DNA of 64,000 nt from Micromonospora sp. NBC_00389. Its GTDB lineage: Bacteria > Actinomycetota > Actinomycetes > Mycobacteriales > Micromonosporaceae. The stretch lies in the NCBI RefSeq assembly GCF_036059255.1, contig NZ_CP107947.1, positions 5,518,001-5,582,000 on the forward strand, given 5' to 3'. The notes under the pieces were generated by a model, which worked only from the letters and a program-made list of their open reading frames with translations, was not told the origin of the DNA and searched no databases. The stretch's first letter is position 1; every line of letters begins with the position of its first letter. This document shows positions 47,391 to 56,439 of the stretch, one piece after another. The position numbers and the translations under genes are program-made.

Positions 47391-48498
47391 GCAGGTGCTG
47401 ACCGACCTGTCGACCGAGTCGCCGGCGGTGTCGCTCGCCGACTACGCCGAGCGGGCCCGCGCGGTGCTGTCGGCGGACGTCTGGGACTACATCGCCGGCG
47501 GCAGCGCGGCTGAGGTGACCCTGGCCGCCAACCGGTCCGCGCTGGACCGGGTCGCGGTGCTGCCCCGGATGCTGCGCGGGGTGGGCACGGTCGACCTCGG
47601 GGCCCGGCTGCTCGGCCGTCCGTACGCGATGCCGGTCGGGGTGGCGCCGATGGCGTACCAGCGGCTGGTGCACCCGGGCGGAGAGCTGGCCCTCGCCGCG
47701 GCGGCCGGGGCGGCGGGGGTGCCCTACCTGGCGAGCACGCTGGGCAGCACGCCGATCGAGCAGGTCGCCGGCGCGGGCGCGGAGGTCTGGTTCCAGCTCT
47801 ACTGGCTGCGCGAGCGGGATCTGGTCCGCGACCTGCTGGACCGGGTCGTCGCGGCGGGCTGCCGGGCGCTGGTGGTCACCGTCGACGTGCCGGTGCTCGG
47901 CCGGCGTCCGCGGGACCTGCGCAACGCGTTCCGGCTACCGGATGACGTGGTCGCCGCGAACCTGCCCGACGGCCGGGACGCCCTGGCTCACGCCGGTGCC
48001 CCGGGGGTGTCCGCGATCGCCGCGCACACCGAGGCGTCGTTCGCGCCGGCGCTGAGCTGGGCGGACCTGGCCTGGCTACGCGAGCAGATCGACCTGCCGC
48101 TGGTGGTCAAGGGAGTCCTGGATCCCCGGGACGCGGTCGAGGCGGTGCGGATCGGCGCGGACGCGGTGGTCGTCTCCAACCACGGCGGCCGGCAGTTGGA
48201 CGGGGCGCCGGCCAGCGTCATCATGCTGCCGGAGGTCGTCGATGCGGTCGGCGACCGGTGCCAGGTGCTGCTGGACAGCGGCATCCGCGGCGGCACCGAC
48301 GTGCTGCGGGCGCTCGCGTTGGGCGCCGCCGGGGTGCTGGTCGGCCGACCGCTGCTCTGGGCACTGGCCGCCGGTGGCCAACCCGCCGCGCGGGACGCGC
48401 TGGCGCTGCTCGCCGCCGAGCTGCGCGATGCCCTCACCCTGGCCGGCTGCCCCGACCCGGCGGCGGCGGCCGAGCTCCGCACGCTCGCGGTGGGCTGA
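47380..48498 (+). CDS. FMN-dependent alpha-hydroxy-acid oxidase (hydroxymandelate oxidase-like)
   Basis: A 372-residue TIM-barrel flavoenzyme that oxidises an S-2-hydroxy acid to the 2-oxo acid with O2. Key residues are present: WDYIAGGSA near residue 36, FQLYWLRE, Lys244 in VVKGVLD, catalytic His268 in SNHGGRQLDGAP, and GIRGGTDVLRALALGA. It resembles the 4-hydroxymandelate oxidases of hydroxyphenylglycine pathways. That reading is strengthened by the next gene, an HpgT-like aminotransferase. No hydroxymandelate synthase is in the window, so glycolate or lactate oxidation remains possible. The GTG start overlaps the esterase gene. Confidence 0.88.
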   Translation: MVAEQVLTDLSTESPAVSLADYAERARAVLSADVWDYIAGGSAAEVTLAANRSALDRVAVLPRMLRGVGTVDLGARLLGRPYAMPVGVAPMAYQRLVHPGGELALAAAAGAAGVPYLASTLGSTPIEQVAGAGAEVWFQLYWLRERDLVRDLLDRVVAAGCRALVVTVDVPVLGRRPRDLRNAFRLPDDVVAANLPDGRDALAHAGAPGVSAIAAHTEASFAPALSWADLAWLREQIDLPLVVKGVLDPRDAVEAVRIGADAVVVSNHGGRQLDGAPASVIMLPEVVDAVGDRCQVLLDSGIRGGTDVLRALALGAAGVLVGRPLLWALAAGGQPAARDALALLAAELRDALTLAGCPDPAAAAELRTLAVG

Positions 48499-48501
48499 GC
48501 G

Positions 48502-49848
48502 GTGGCCGCGGGCGAGCCGGTCGACCTGAGCGTCGCCGACCTGCACCCCGCGCTGGGTGACCCGGCGCTGACCTCGATGAACTTCCTCAACGAGGTGTCC
48601 GAGCGCTGTCCGGCGGCGGTGTCGCTGGCCGCCGGCCGGCCGTACGAGGAGTTCTTCGACCTGGCGGCGGTGCACCGGCACCCTGGACACGTTCCACCGG
48701 CACCTCATCGACGAGCTGGGCCACCGGCCCGAGCAGGCCCGGCGGCTGCTGCTGCAGTACGGCCGGACCAAGGGCATCGTGCACCACCTGATCGCCCGCA
48801 ACGTGGCGGTCGACGAGGGGATCATCATCGACCCGGAGTCGGTCGTGGTGACCGTCGGCTGCCAGGAGGCGATGTTCCTGGTGCTGCGGGCGCTGCGGGC
48901 CGGGCCGGCGGACGTGCTGCTCGCGGTCGCCCCGACCTACGTCGGGTTGACCGGTGCGGCCCGGCTGGTGGACCTGCCGGTGTGGCCGGTCGCCGCCGGG
49001 CCGTCCGGGGTGGACCTGGCCGACCTGCGGGCCCAGGTGCGCCGGGCGCGGGCGGCGGGGTACCGGCCGCGCGCCTGCTACCTGATGCCGGACTTCGCCA
49101 ACCCGTCCGGAGTGAGCATCGACCCGGACGACCGGCGGCGGCTGCTGGCGCTGGCCGCCGAGGAGGACCTGCTGCTGCTGGAGGACAACCCGTACGGGCT
49201 GTTCCACCTCGACGACGGCCCGCGTCCACCGACCCTGAAGGCGTTGGACACCGACCGGCAGGTGGTCTACCTCGGCTCGTTCGCCAACGTGCTGCCCGGT
49301 GCGCGGGTCGGCTACGTGGTCGCCGACCAGCGGGTGGCCGGAGCGGACGGCCGGTCGGCCCGCTCGCCGACCAGCTCGCCATGATCAAGAGCATGGTCAC
49401 GGTGAACACCGCACCGATCGCGCAGGCGGTGATCGGCGGCCGGCTGCTGGAGCACGGGTGCAGCCTGGTGCCCGCCAACACCCGGGAGCAGGCCGCGTAC
49501 GCCCGCAATCTGCGGCACCTGGTGGCCGGGCTGGCCCGGCGGTTCCCGGGCCGGCCGGGCCGGCCGGGCCGGCCGGCGACGGTGCGGTGGACCGTACCCG
49601 CCGGGGGGCTCTTCGTGGTGGTGACCGTGCCGTTCGCGGTCGACGACGCGCTGCTGGACCGGTCGGCGCACGACTACGGGGTGCTCTGGACGCCGATGGC
49701 GCACTTCTACGACGACACCGCCCCGGTGTGCGCGCTGCGGCTGTCGGTCAGCGCGGTGACACCGGAGCAGATCGACCTGGGGCTGGACCGGCTGGCCGCC
49801 CTGATCACCGACGAGTTGGCCCGCCGGGCGCCCAGCTCGGTGTGTTGA
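48502..49848 (+). pseudogene. HpgT-like aminotransferase with two frameshifts
   Basis: The frame from GTG 48502 encodes LHPALGDPALTSMNFLNEV, the N-terminus of hydroxyphenylglycine-aminotransferase-like PLP enzymes. At about 48679 coding continues in the +1 frame (TLDTFHRHLIDELG ... DPESVVVTVGCQEAMFLVLRAL ... LLEDNPYGLF), and near 49345 it returns to the first frame (GRPVGPLADQLAMIKSM ... to the C-terminus). In the PLP site the expected Lys is Asn: GSFANVLPGARVGYVV, and the motif is one residue short. The two shifts compensate but leave about 220 residues out of frame. A CCGGCCGGG-type 9-bp repeat at 49545-49575 encodes GRPGRPGRP. The gene is probably dead; sequencing error cannot explain the Lys loss. 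Confidence 0.8.
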
Positions 49849-49911
49849 CTCACCGCGTTCACCGGATGGCAATGAGCGACGACCCGCCTGCCGCCGTCCT
49901 GGGTGGACGGT

Positions 49912-49924
49912 CATAATGGGCCGC
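49912..49924 (+). promoter_or_regulatory. Leaderless promoter -10 for DUF4177-like gene
   Basis: CATAAT (49912-49917) ends seven bases before ATG 49925, matching a leaderless start there rather than at the ATG of 49916, which would lie inside the -10. Confidence 0.45.
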
Positions 49925-50176
49925 ATGGTTGCCTGGGAGTACGCCTTGCTCGTCCGCCGCTATCAGGGACAGGGCCGCAATTTTCACGTCTCGTTCATCT
50001 GGTACGGCCCGGACGGGTCACGCAAGGACATCACCGCCTACGGCGACACCGCCATCGCGCACCTCAACCGCGCCGGCCGGGAAGGCTGGGAGCTGGTCTC
50101 CGCCGCCGAGGACGTGAACAACGTCCAGGGCAGCACCGAGGTGCACCGCTACCACCTCAAGCGCCCCCTGGCCTGA
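49925..50176 (+). CDS. Small DUF4177-like protein
   Basis: An 83-residue soluble protein: VAWEYALLVRRY at the N-terminus, a central FIWYGPDGSRKDITAYG, then HLNRAGREGWELVSA and VHRYHLKRPL. The GWELV...LKRP pairing is that of DUF4177-like proteins, a small alpha-beta fold of unknown function. The start ATG 49925 is chosen because of the upstream -10. It stands alone before a striking 40-base palindrome. Confidence 0.75.
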   Translation: MVAWEYALLVRRYQGQGRNFHVSFIWYGPDGSRKDITAYGDTAIAHLNRAGREGWELVSAAEDVNNVQGSTEVHRYHLKRPLA

Positions 50177-50211
50177 GGCGCGTCCGCCCGCCGTGCCGGG
50201 CACCCTCAAGC

Positions 50212-50251
50212 GCGATACCTCTGAGTCATATCGATGACTCAGAGGTATCGC
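50212..50251. repeat. 40-bp perfect palindromic hairpin
   Basis: GCGATACCTCTGAGTCAT (50212-50229) is perfectly mirrored at 50234-50251 around an ATCG loop. The arms are only 50 percent GC, unlike every GC-rich terminator in the window. It sits between convergent genes, so it may be a bidirectional terminator, but the composition and perfection suggest a dispersed palindromic element or a protein-binding site. Confidence 0.7.
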
Positions 50252-50333
50252 ATTCGTCCGAGCGAGCGCCACCGACGGCGTTACCCACGGTGATCCCGGC
50301 GGCCCGTCGCGCCGGTGCCGGCCAGTCTGAGCG

Positions 50334-51770
50334 TCAGGCCAGGTCGATGGCGGGGTAGAGCGGGAACGGGGCCAGCAGGTCGGTGGCCTGGCGGGCGATC
50401 TTGTCGGCCAGGGCGGGGTCGAGGGCGTACTTGGCCTTCGAGGGGGTGCCGTCGGCGTTGGCGCCGGCCGTGGTCGCGGTGAGCACGGTGTGCATCAGCT
50501 CCGCGGTCTGGTCCATCTCGGCGGTGCCCAGCCCCCGGGTGGTCAGCGCCGGGGTGCCGATCCGGATGCCCGAGGTGTACCAGGCCCCGTTCGGGTCCTG
50601 CGGGACCGAGTTGCGGTTGGTGACGATGCCCGAATCCAGCAGAGCCTGCTCGGCCTGCCGGCCGGTGAGCCCGTAGCCGGACACGTCGATCAGCACCAGG
50701 TGGTTGTCGGTGCCGCCGGTGACGAGCTTCGCGCCCCGGCGCAGCAGCCCCTCCGCGAGGGCCCGCGAGTTGTCCACGATCCGCTGGGCGTAGTCGGCGA
50801 AGTCGGGGCGGCGGGCCTCGGCCAGCGCGACCGCCTTGGCGGCCATCACGTGCGGCAGCGGCCCACCGAGCACCATCGGGCAGCCCCGGTCCACCTGGTC
50901 GGCCAGCTCCGGCTGGCAGAGCACCATGCCGCCGCGCGGGCCGCGCAGCGACTTGTGGGTGGTGGTGGTGACGATGTGCGCGTGTGGCACCGGGTCGAAG
51001 TCGCCGGTGAAGACCTTGCCCGCCACCAGTCCGGCGAAGTGCGCCATGTCGACCATGAACGTGGCGCCGACCGAGTCGGCGATCTCCCGCAGGATCCGGA
51101 AGTTCACCTTCCGGGGGTACGCGGAGTAGCCGCCGACCAGGATCAGCGGCTTGAACTCGCGGGCCGCCTCGGCCACCCGGTCGTAGTCGATCAGACCGGT
51201 CGCCGGGTCGGTGCCGTAGCTGCGCTGGTCGAACATCTTGCCGGAGATGTTCGGCCGGAAGCCGTGGGTGAGGTGGCCGCCGGCGTCCAGCGACATGCCG
51301 AGCATCCGCTGGTTGCCCAACTCGCGGCGCAGCGCGAACCAGTCGGCCTCGGTGAGGTCGTTGACCTGCCGTACCTGCGCCTTCTTCAGCGCGGGGGACT
51401 CCACCCTGTCGGCCAGCACCGCCCAGAACGCCACCAGGTTGGCGTCGATGCCCGAGTGCGGCTGCACGTACGCGTGCGCGGCGCCGAACAGCTCACGGGC
51501 GTGCTCGGCGGCGAGCGCCTCGACGGTGTCGACGTTCTGGCAGCCGGCGTAGAAGCGACGCCCGACCGTGCCCTCGGCGTACTTGTCGCTGAACCAGTTG
51601 CCCATCGCCAGCAGGGTCGCCGGGGAGGCGTAGTTCTCGCTGGCGATGAGCTTGAGAGACTCCCGCTGATCGGTCAGCTCGGCGCCGATGGCGTCGGCCA
51701 CCCGCGGCTCGACGGCCCGGATCACCTCAAGGGCACTCCGGAATGCGGTGGACTCGGCGTTGCGCGACAT
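50334..51770 (-). CDS. glyA: Serine hydroxymethyltransferase
   Basis: A 478-residue PLP enzyme interconverting serine and glycine with tetrahydrofolate. Typical motifs are [50 protein letters not shown] and the PLP lysine in [11 protein letters not shown]. It is longer than E. coli GlyA (417) because of inserts around residues 125-150 and 175-200, as in a subset of actinobacterial enzymes. AGGAGG stands five bases before ATG 51770; a longer open frame to 51905 is translated leader. A ZTP riboswitch lies in the leader, tying its expression to folate/one-carbon status. Confidence 0.95.
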   Translation of the reverse strand: MSRNAESTAFRSALEVIRAVEPRVADAIGAELTDQRESLKLIASENYASPATLLAMGNWFSDKYAEGTVGRRFYAGCQNVDTVEALAAEHARELFGAAHAYVQPHSGIDANLVAFWAVLADRVESPALKKAQVRQVNDLTEADWFALRRELGNQRMLGMSLDAGGHLTHGFRPNISGKMFDQRSYGTDPATGLIDYDRVAEAAREFKPLILVGGYSAYPRKVNFRILREIADSVGATFMVDMAHFAGLVAGKVFTGDFDPVPHAHIVTTTTHKSLRGPRGGMVLCQPELADQVDRGCPMVLGGPLPHVMAAKAVALAEARRPDFADYAQRIVDNSRALAEGLLRRGAKLVTGGTDNHLVLIDVSGYGLTGRQAEQALLDSGIVTNRNSVPQDPNGAWYTSGIRIGTPALTTRGLGTAEMDQTAELMHTVLTATTAGANADGTPSKAKYALDPALADKIARQATDLLAPFPLYPAIDLA

Positions 51771-51787
51771 ACGACCTCCTACAGGCG

Positions 51788-51875
51788 TGCGGAAGGCCCA
51801 GGCGCTCGGCAAAACGTCCTCGTGACGGGGCCGCTCCCCGATGGTTCTCCATCCCCACGCGCCAGTAACGGCCCG
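51788..51875 (-). ncRNA. ZTP (pfl) riboswitch upstream of glyA
   Basis: The leader on the minus strand contains the two halves of the pfl/ZTP motif in order: CCGTTACTGGCG near 51872-51859, then ACCATCGGGGAGCG (51845-51832), and after a variable stem GAGCGCCTGGGCC (51807-51795), with the CGGGGAGCG and GCCTGGGC blocks that form the ZTP pocket and pseudoknot. ZTP/ZMP signals 10-formyl-THF shortage and switches on one-carbon genes such as glyA, a common association in actinobacteria. The glyA ribosome-binding site is about 15 bases beyond the motif, so control of translation initiation is likely. Confidence 0.88.
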
Positions 51876-51880
51876 GGCAG

Positions 51881-51886
51881 ATCCTA
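51881..51886 (-). promoter_or_regulatory. -10 of the glyA promoter
   Basis: TAGGAT on the minus strand, placed so that transcription would begin a few bases before the ZTP aptamer. The -35 is not clear. Confidence 0.45.
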
Positions 51887-51940
51887 CCGGGTCGGCCCGG
51901 AGCAACCCGGCCGACCTCCGCGGTCAGAATCACCTTCGCC

Positions 51941-52672
51941 TCAGACCGGCTCGGCATGGACCTCGTCCTCCCTGGTCGGCTCGGCGCCCTGCTGACGCAG
52001 GTGGCCGACCTCGTTGAACCCGCCCAGGATCAGCCGGCCCTGCCCGTCGTCGGACCAGTCGGTGATCGAGCAGTTGGTGATCACGCACTCCCGGGTCAGC
52101 GCCATCAGCTCCGGCTCGGTCAGCCCCTCCACCAGGTAGCGCAGCAGGAAGACCAGCGCGTCGTGGCCGAACAGCAGCACCCGCTTGCCCGCGTGGTCCC
52201 GGCGCAGGTCGCCGAGGAGCGTCCGCAGCCGCAGCGCCACATCGGTCCACGACTCTCCGCCGGGCGGCCGGTAGTAGAACTTGCCGAGCCGGACCCGCCG
52301 TTCGGCCTCGTCCGGAAACCGTCGCTGCATCCCGTGAGCGGTCAGGCCGTCGAGGATGCCCAGCTCACGGTCGCGCAGCCGTTCGTCGCGGCTCACCGGC
52401 ACCTCCGTGCCGTGCAGCGCCAGCTCGGCGGTGGAGACCGCCCGCAGGTACGGCGAGACCACCGCCACGTCCGGGCGCCGGTCCGGGGGCAGCCCGGCGA
52501 GCCAGCGGCCGGTGGCCCGGGCCTGCTCCTCGCCGATGGGGGAGAGCGGCACGTCCGCGTCCCGATGGGTGAGCCCGATCAGTTCTTCGCCCGACGCCTC
52601 GGCCCGGGTCGCCGCCACGTTCGCGGTGCTCTCCCCGTGCCGGATGATCCAGAGCGTCGCCAGTTCCGCCAT
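51941..52672 (-). CDS. Histidine phosphatase-superfamily protein
   Basis: A 243-residue phosphoglycerate-mutase-like enzyme. The phospho-accepting histidine is His12 in WIIRHGEST, the second catalytic arginine is in VVSPYLRAVST, an Asp/Glu site in RDRELGILDG, and a late His in VLLFGHDALVFLL. It probably removes phosphate from a small metabolite; mutase activity cannot be excluded. It lies upstream of glyA on the same strand, but glyA has its own promoter and riboswitch. Confidence 0.9.
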   Translation of the reverse strand: MAELATLWIIRHGESTANVAATRAEASGEELIGLTHRDADVPLSPIGEEQARATGRWLAGLPPDRRPDVAVVSPYLRAVSTAELALHGTEVPVSRDERLRDRELGILDGLTAHGMQRRFPDEAERRVRLGKFYYRPPGGESWTDVALRLRTLLGDLRRDHAGKRVLLFGHDALVFLLRYLVEGLTEPELMALTRECVITNCSITDWSDDGQGRLILGGFNEVGHLRQQGAEPTREDEVHAEPV

Positions 52673-52869
52673 GTCGGCCCCCTACCCGAGCACCGCCGGG
52701 GTAACCGTGCCGGATCGTCACTGTGCCGGTCCGCCCGCCGGATCCGATCGGCGCTGACCGCTGCTCAGGTGTTGCGTCCGGTTCGGGACAGCGGCCCGAC
52801 GGTTCGATGGGGAACAATGTCCGACCGGGGGCGGTCGGGCCGCCCCGGGACGAAGGGGTGGGGTCGGCG

Positions 52870-53196
52870 ATGACGGTCGTCCGGGGTATGCGGGAAGCGC
52901 TGCTGCTGTTCGTCATCGCCGCGGTTCTGGTCGCGGTCGCGACGGCGGTCTGGGTCGCGGTCGACGGCGGCGACTTCACCGGCCGGCTGGGGATCGCGTT
53001 GATGGTGGTGGGCGCGCTGTTCGGGGTGACCGGCGACCTGACGCTGAGCCGCATCGGCATGCTGGGCCCCCGTGCCACGTTCGGGATCGCACCGGAGCGC
53101 GAGGAGGCCGGCGGCGGACGGGTGCTCACCGGCGTCGGCATCTTCCTCTTCGTCGGGCTGCCGCTGATCCTGGTCGGCGTCCTGCTGATCACGTGA
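52870..53196 (+). CDS. Small integral membrane protein
   Basis: A 108-residue protein with three hydrophobic stretches (about residues 10-31, 41-60 and 85-106) and a short basic/acidic loop (PEREEAGGG). The family is not known to me. AAGGGGTGGGG precedes ATG 52870; a longer frame to 52723 lacks such a signal. It is 22 bases before the LigD-polymerase gene, so co-transcription is possible, but no functional link is evident. Confidence 0.72.
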   Translation: MTVVRGMREALLLFVIAAVLVAVATAVWVAVDGGDFTGRLGIALMVVGALFGVTGDLTLSRIGMLGPRATFGIAPEREEAGGGRVLTGVGIFLFVGLPLILVGVLLIT

Positions 53197-53218
53197 CCGC
53201 CGTCGTACCCTCAGGGAC

Positions 53219-54190
53219 GTGGCCACGGTGGCGGAGGAGATCCAGGTGGGAGAGCGGCTGGTCCGCGTCTCCAGCCCCGACAAGCCGTACTTCCCGGAAC
53301 GCGGGCTGACCAAGCTGGACGTGGTCCGCTACTTCCTGGCGGTGGGTGACGGCATCCTGCGCGCACTGCGGGACCGGCCCACCATGCTGGAACGCTGGCC
53401 GCGCGGCGTCTTCGAGGGCGCGACCATCGCCACCCGGCAGACCAACCGGGGCGACGCGTTCTACCAGAAGCGGCTGCCGGCGGGCGCACCCGAGTGGGTG
53501 CGGACCGCACACATCACCTTCCCCAGCGGCCGCACCGCCGACGAGGTCGCCCCGAGCGAGCTGGCCGTGGTGATCTGGGCGGCCAACCTGGGCACCCTGC
53601 GTTTCCACCCGTGGCCGGTCAGCGCCGGCGACGTGGAACGCCCCGACCAGCTGCGCATCGACCTCGACCCGATGCCCGGCGTCGGCTTCGAGCAGGTCGT
53701 GCCGGTCGCCCGGGAGGTGCGGGCGTTCCTCGCCGAGCTGGGCCTGACCGGCTACCCGAAGACCACCGGCGGGCGGGGCCTGCACGTCTACCTGTCGATC
53801 GAGCCGCGGTGGAGCTTCGGCGACTGCCGCCGGGCGGTGCTCGCGCTGGGCCGGGAGATGCAGCGCCGGCTGCCCGAGCTGGTCACCACCACCTGGTGGC
53901 GCGAGCAGCGGGACCGGCCGGTCTTCGTCGACTACAACCAGATGTCGCGGGACCACACGATGGCCTCGGCGTACTCGATCCGGCCGACACCCCGGGCGCT
54001 GGTGTCGGCGCCGCTCGACTGGGCGGAGCTGGAGGACGCCAGGCCGGAGGACTTCGACGTGCTGTCCGTGCCGGCCCGGTTCGCCGAGCGGGGCGACCCG
54101 CACGCCGGCCTGGACGGCGACCGGCACTCGCTGGAGCCGCTACTGGAGCTGGCCGACCGGGAAGGGCTGGAGGCCCCACCCGAGCGGTGA
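53219..54190 (+). CDS. LigD-type primase/polymerase domain protein
   Basis: A 323-residue stand-alone polymerase of the archaeo-eukaryotic primase superfamily, as found in LigD. Catalytic Asp148 and Asp150 are in RIDLDP, the nucleotide-binding histidine is in GGRGLHVYL (184-192), and FVDYNQMSRDHTMASAYSIRP (split near 237-258) is the third block. These enzymes add nucleotides at broken ends for non-homologous joining with Ku and a ligase; those partners are not in the window. The GTG start at 53219 begins the family N-terminus. Confidence 0.9.
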   Translation: MATVAEEIQVGERLVRVSSPDKPYFPERGLTKLDVVRYFLAVGDGILRALRDRPTMLERWPRGVFEGATIATRQTNRGDAFYQKRLPAGAPEWVRTAHITFPSGRTADEVAPSELAVVIWAANLGTLRFHPWPVSAGDVERPDQLRIDLDPMPGVGFEQVVPVAREVRAFLAELGLTGYPKTTGGRGLHVYLSIEPRWSFGDCRRAVLALGREMQRRLPELVTTTWWREQRDRPVFVDYNQMSRDHTMASAYSIRPTPRALVSAPLDWAELEDARPEDFDVLSVPARFAERGDPHAGLDGDRHSLEPLLELADREGLEAPPER

Positions 54191-54218
54191 CCACCCGCCC
54201 TCGGGCCTATCGAACGGC

Positions 54219-56366
54219 TCAGAGCTCGGCGATCGCGGGCTTGAGCGCGGTGCCCAGTCGGGGTGCGAGGGTGGCCGAGTACGTGGCGGTCAGGTGGTGC
54301 GCGTCGCGCCAGACGAGGACGCCTCCAATGACCGGCGCGCAGCGGTTCGCGGGGCAGATCCAGTCGTTCAGGTCGACCAGGCGAACGCCGGTGAGCCCTT
54401 TCGCTGCCACTTCCTGGGCGGGACCACCCCCGAGGCGGAGCGCATCGGCCCGGGGTGTGGCGCACCTCGCCAGGCGTTTCAGGTTCTCGGACACGCATTC
54501 GGCGATGTCCTTCAGGTGGAGCGGCGTGTCCCGCAGCACCACCACCGGAAGCTTTTCCGCGACCAGGCTGCTCCACGTCTTCCGCAACTCGCGGGCCATC
54601 GCGGACTGGCTCCTCGACTCCGGCTCGCCCCTGACCGGATACACGGAGTGAGTGGTGATCAGGATGTCGGGGCGGTCCGCGCCGAGCAGTTCCGCCCGTA
54701 CCCTCCTGTTCCACTCGGTGCACGACGCGTAGGGCCGGTCGTCCAGGGAGATCTCGGCCGTCAGGAAGGGGCAGCCGGACTTGGTGTAGGTGGCGAGGCG
54801 CCAGCCGTTCGTCTCCGCCGCTCCCCGCAGGGCAGGAATCCAGTGGTCCGCATGGGAGTCGCCGACGAGCGCGACCCTGGTCGTCGAATCCGGTTTCCCG
54901 TGGACGCAGGCCTTCGGGCTCGAGGAAACCACGTCCACATGGCAGCTCGCGTTCTGGAGCGACGCGTCTTGTTTCGCCGCCAGCGGGGCTGGAGTGATCG
55001 AGGCGACCCGGTCGACGGGCACCCCGGCGCGGCTGGTGCGGGGGGAGGAGCCGAGAGCCATGGCGCCCGGCGCAGGCGGCGGTGCCGCCTGGGTGGTGGC
55101 TCCGGGCACCTGGCCCATGATGACGGAGGTGGAGGCCGGGCCCGCCGTTGACGGGATGGCCAGATGGAACAGCAGGCCGGCCAGCGCGGCGGCACAGGTG
55201 CAGACGGCACCGACGCGCAGGGCCGCGGGTGGCCGTGCGGCGAGAGTCGGCGACCGACGGACCGGATTCTCGATGAAGTGGTAGGTGAGCGCGGCGGGGA
55301 TCGCCGAGACGGCCACCACCGCGAGCGCGGCAACGACGCCGAGCTCACCGAAGTGCGCCTGCGCGGCGATCAGCAGCGGCCAGTGCCACAGATACAGCGA
55401 GTACGAGATCCCACCGACATAGAGCAGCGGTTGCCGGCCCAGCAGGAGTGCGGGCCCGGCGCGGCCGGCCGCCGGGCCGAAGGCGATCACCGCGGCCGTG
55501 CCGAGGGTGGGGCCGAGCGCGGCGTACCCCGGGAAGCCGGCCTCCGTGCGAATCAGCACGGCCGACGCGCCGACGGCGATCAGTCCGGCCCAGGCCAGGG
55601 GAACGGCCACCAGGCGCGGAGACCGGCTCAGCCAGGTCGCCGTGACGGCGATGGCACCGCCGAGGGCCAACTCCCACATCCGGGTCGTGGTGACGTAGTA
55701 CGCCGACGGACCGGTCGGCGAGACGCGCAGCGCCCAGGCGAACGAGGGGACCGCGATCAACGCCAGCCCGAACAGGTAGAGGCCGTGGCGCCCTCGTGCC
55801 CTCCGGCGGGCGGCAAAACCGAGGGCGATCAGCAGCAGCGGCCAGACCAGGTAGAACTGCTCCTCCACGGCGAGGGACCAGAAGTGCTGGGCGATGCTCG
55901 GGGCGTCGGTGGCGGCGACGTAGTCGAGGGACTGCCCGGCCATGCGCCAGTTCATCGCGTAGCACGCGCTGGCGATGACGTCCCAGGCGGTCGTGGACCA
56001 GCGGCCCCGGGGCAGGAAGTAGTAGGTCAGCACCAGAGTCGCGACGAGGACCGTCGCGGCGGCGGGAAGGAGGCGCTTGGCCCGGCGGGCGTAGAAGTCG
56101 ACCAGTGAGAGCCGTCCACGTTGGTCGAGTTCGGTGAGCAGCAGGCCGGTGATGAGGAAGCCTGAGATCACGAAGAACACGTCCACACCGACGAAGCCAC
56201 CGGGCAGGTGGTGTATCCCGGCGTGGCCGAGGAGCACCAGCAGCACGGCCACCGCCCGCATGCCCTCGATGTCACCGCGGAAGGACCCCGAGCCGCCCGA
56301 GGCCGGCTTCGGCGGTGTCGGCGCAGCGGCCCTGGCCTGTGTCCACATTTCTGCCGGTATAGCCAC
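54219..56366 (-). CDS. Acyltransferase-3/SGNH O-acetyltransferase
   Basis: A 715-residue OafA/YrhL-type membrane protein. An N-terminal acyltransferase-3 domain of about ten helices (DIEGMRAVAVLLVLLGHAG, GGFVGVDVFFVISGFLIT, HFWSLAVEEQFYLVWPLLLI) is fused to a periplasmic SGNH domain from about residue 500 (VALVGDSHADHWIPALRG; catalytic Asp-His in DAHHLTATY). It moves acetyl groups to cell-wall or exopolysaccharide hydroxyls. The GTG at 56366 is preceded at leaderless spacing by TACTAT (56373-56378), so I prefer it to the ATG at 56405. Confidence 0.85.
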   Translation of the reverse strand: MAIPAEMWTQARAAAPTPPKPASGGSGSFRGDIEGMRAVAVLLVLLGHAGIHHLPGGFVGVDVFFVISGFLITGLLLTELDQRGRLSLVDFYARRAKRLLPAAATVLVATLVLTYYFLPRGRWSTTAWDVIASACYAMNWRMAGQSLDYVAATDAPSIAQHFWSLAVEEQFYLVWPLLLIALGFAARRRARGRHGLYLFGLALIAVPSFAWALRVSPTGPSAYYVTTTRMWELALGGAIAVTATWLSRSPRLVAVPLAWAGLIAVGASAVLIRTEAGFPGYAALGPTLGTAAVIAFGPAAGRAGPALLLGRQPLLYVGGISYSLYLWHWPLLIAAQAHFGELGVVAALAVVAVSAIPAALTYHFIENPVRRSPTLAARPPAALRVGAVCTCAAALAGLLFHLAIPSTAGPASTSVIMGQVPGATTQAAPPPAPGAMALGSSPRTSRAGVPVDRVASITPAPLAAKQDASLQNASCHVDVVSSSPKACVHGKPDSTTRVALVGDSHADHWIPALRGAAETNGWRLATYTKSGCPFLTAEISLDDRPYASCTEWNRRVRAELLGADRPDILITTHSVYPVRGEPESRSQSAMARELRKTWSSLVAEKLPVVVLRDTPLHLKDIAECVSENLKRLARCATPRADALRLGGGPAQEVAAKGLTGVRLVDLNDWICPANRCAPVIGGVLVWRDAHHLTATYSATLAPRLGTALKPAIAEL

Positions 56367-56378
56367 GCCGGGATAGTA
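56367..56378 (-). promoter_or_regulatory. Leaderless promoter -10 of acyltransferase gene
   Basis: TACTAT on the minus strand (56378-56373) ends six bases before GTG 56366. It lies inside the longer open frame, which argues that translation does not start at 56405. Confidence 0.45.
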
Positions 56379-56439
56379 CGGGCGGTTAGCCGCAGAACGA
56401 TGCATCTCGGCATGCCTGTCAATGTCTTCGTGTTATGGC

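Noticed and set aside
49541..49580. GGCCGGCCG triplet repeat as a CRISPR or attachment site
   Set aside because: It is a 9-bp microsatellite inside the aminotransferase frame (GRPGRPGRP) with no spacers and no integrase or cas gene.
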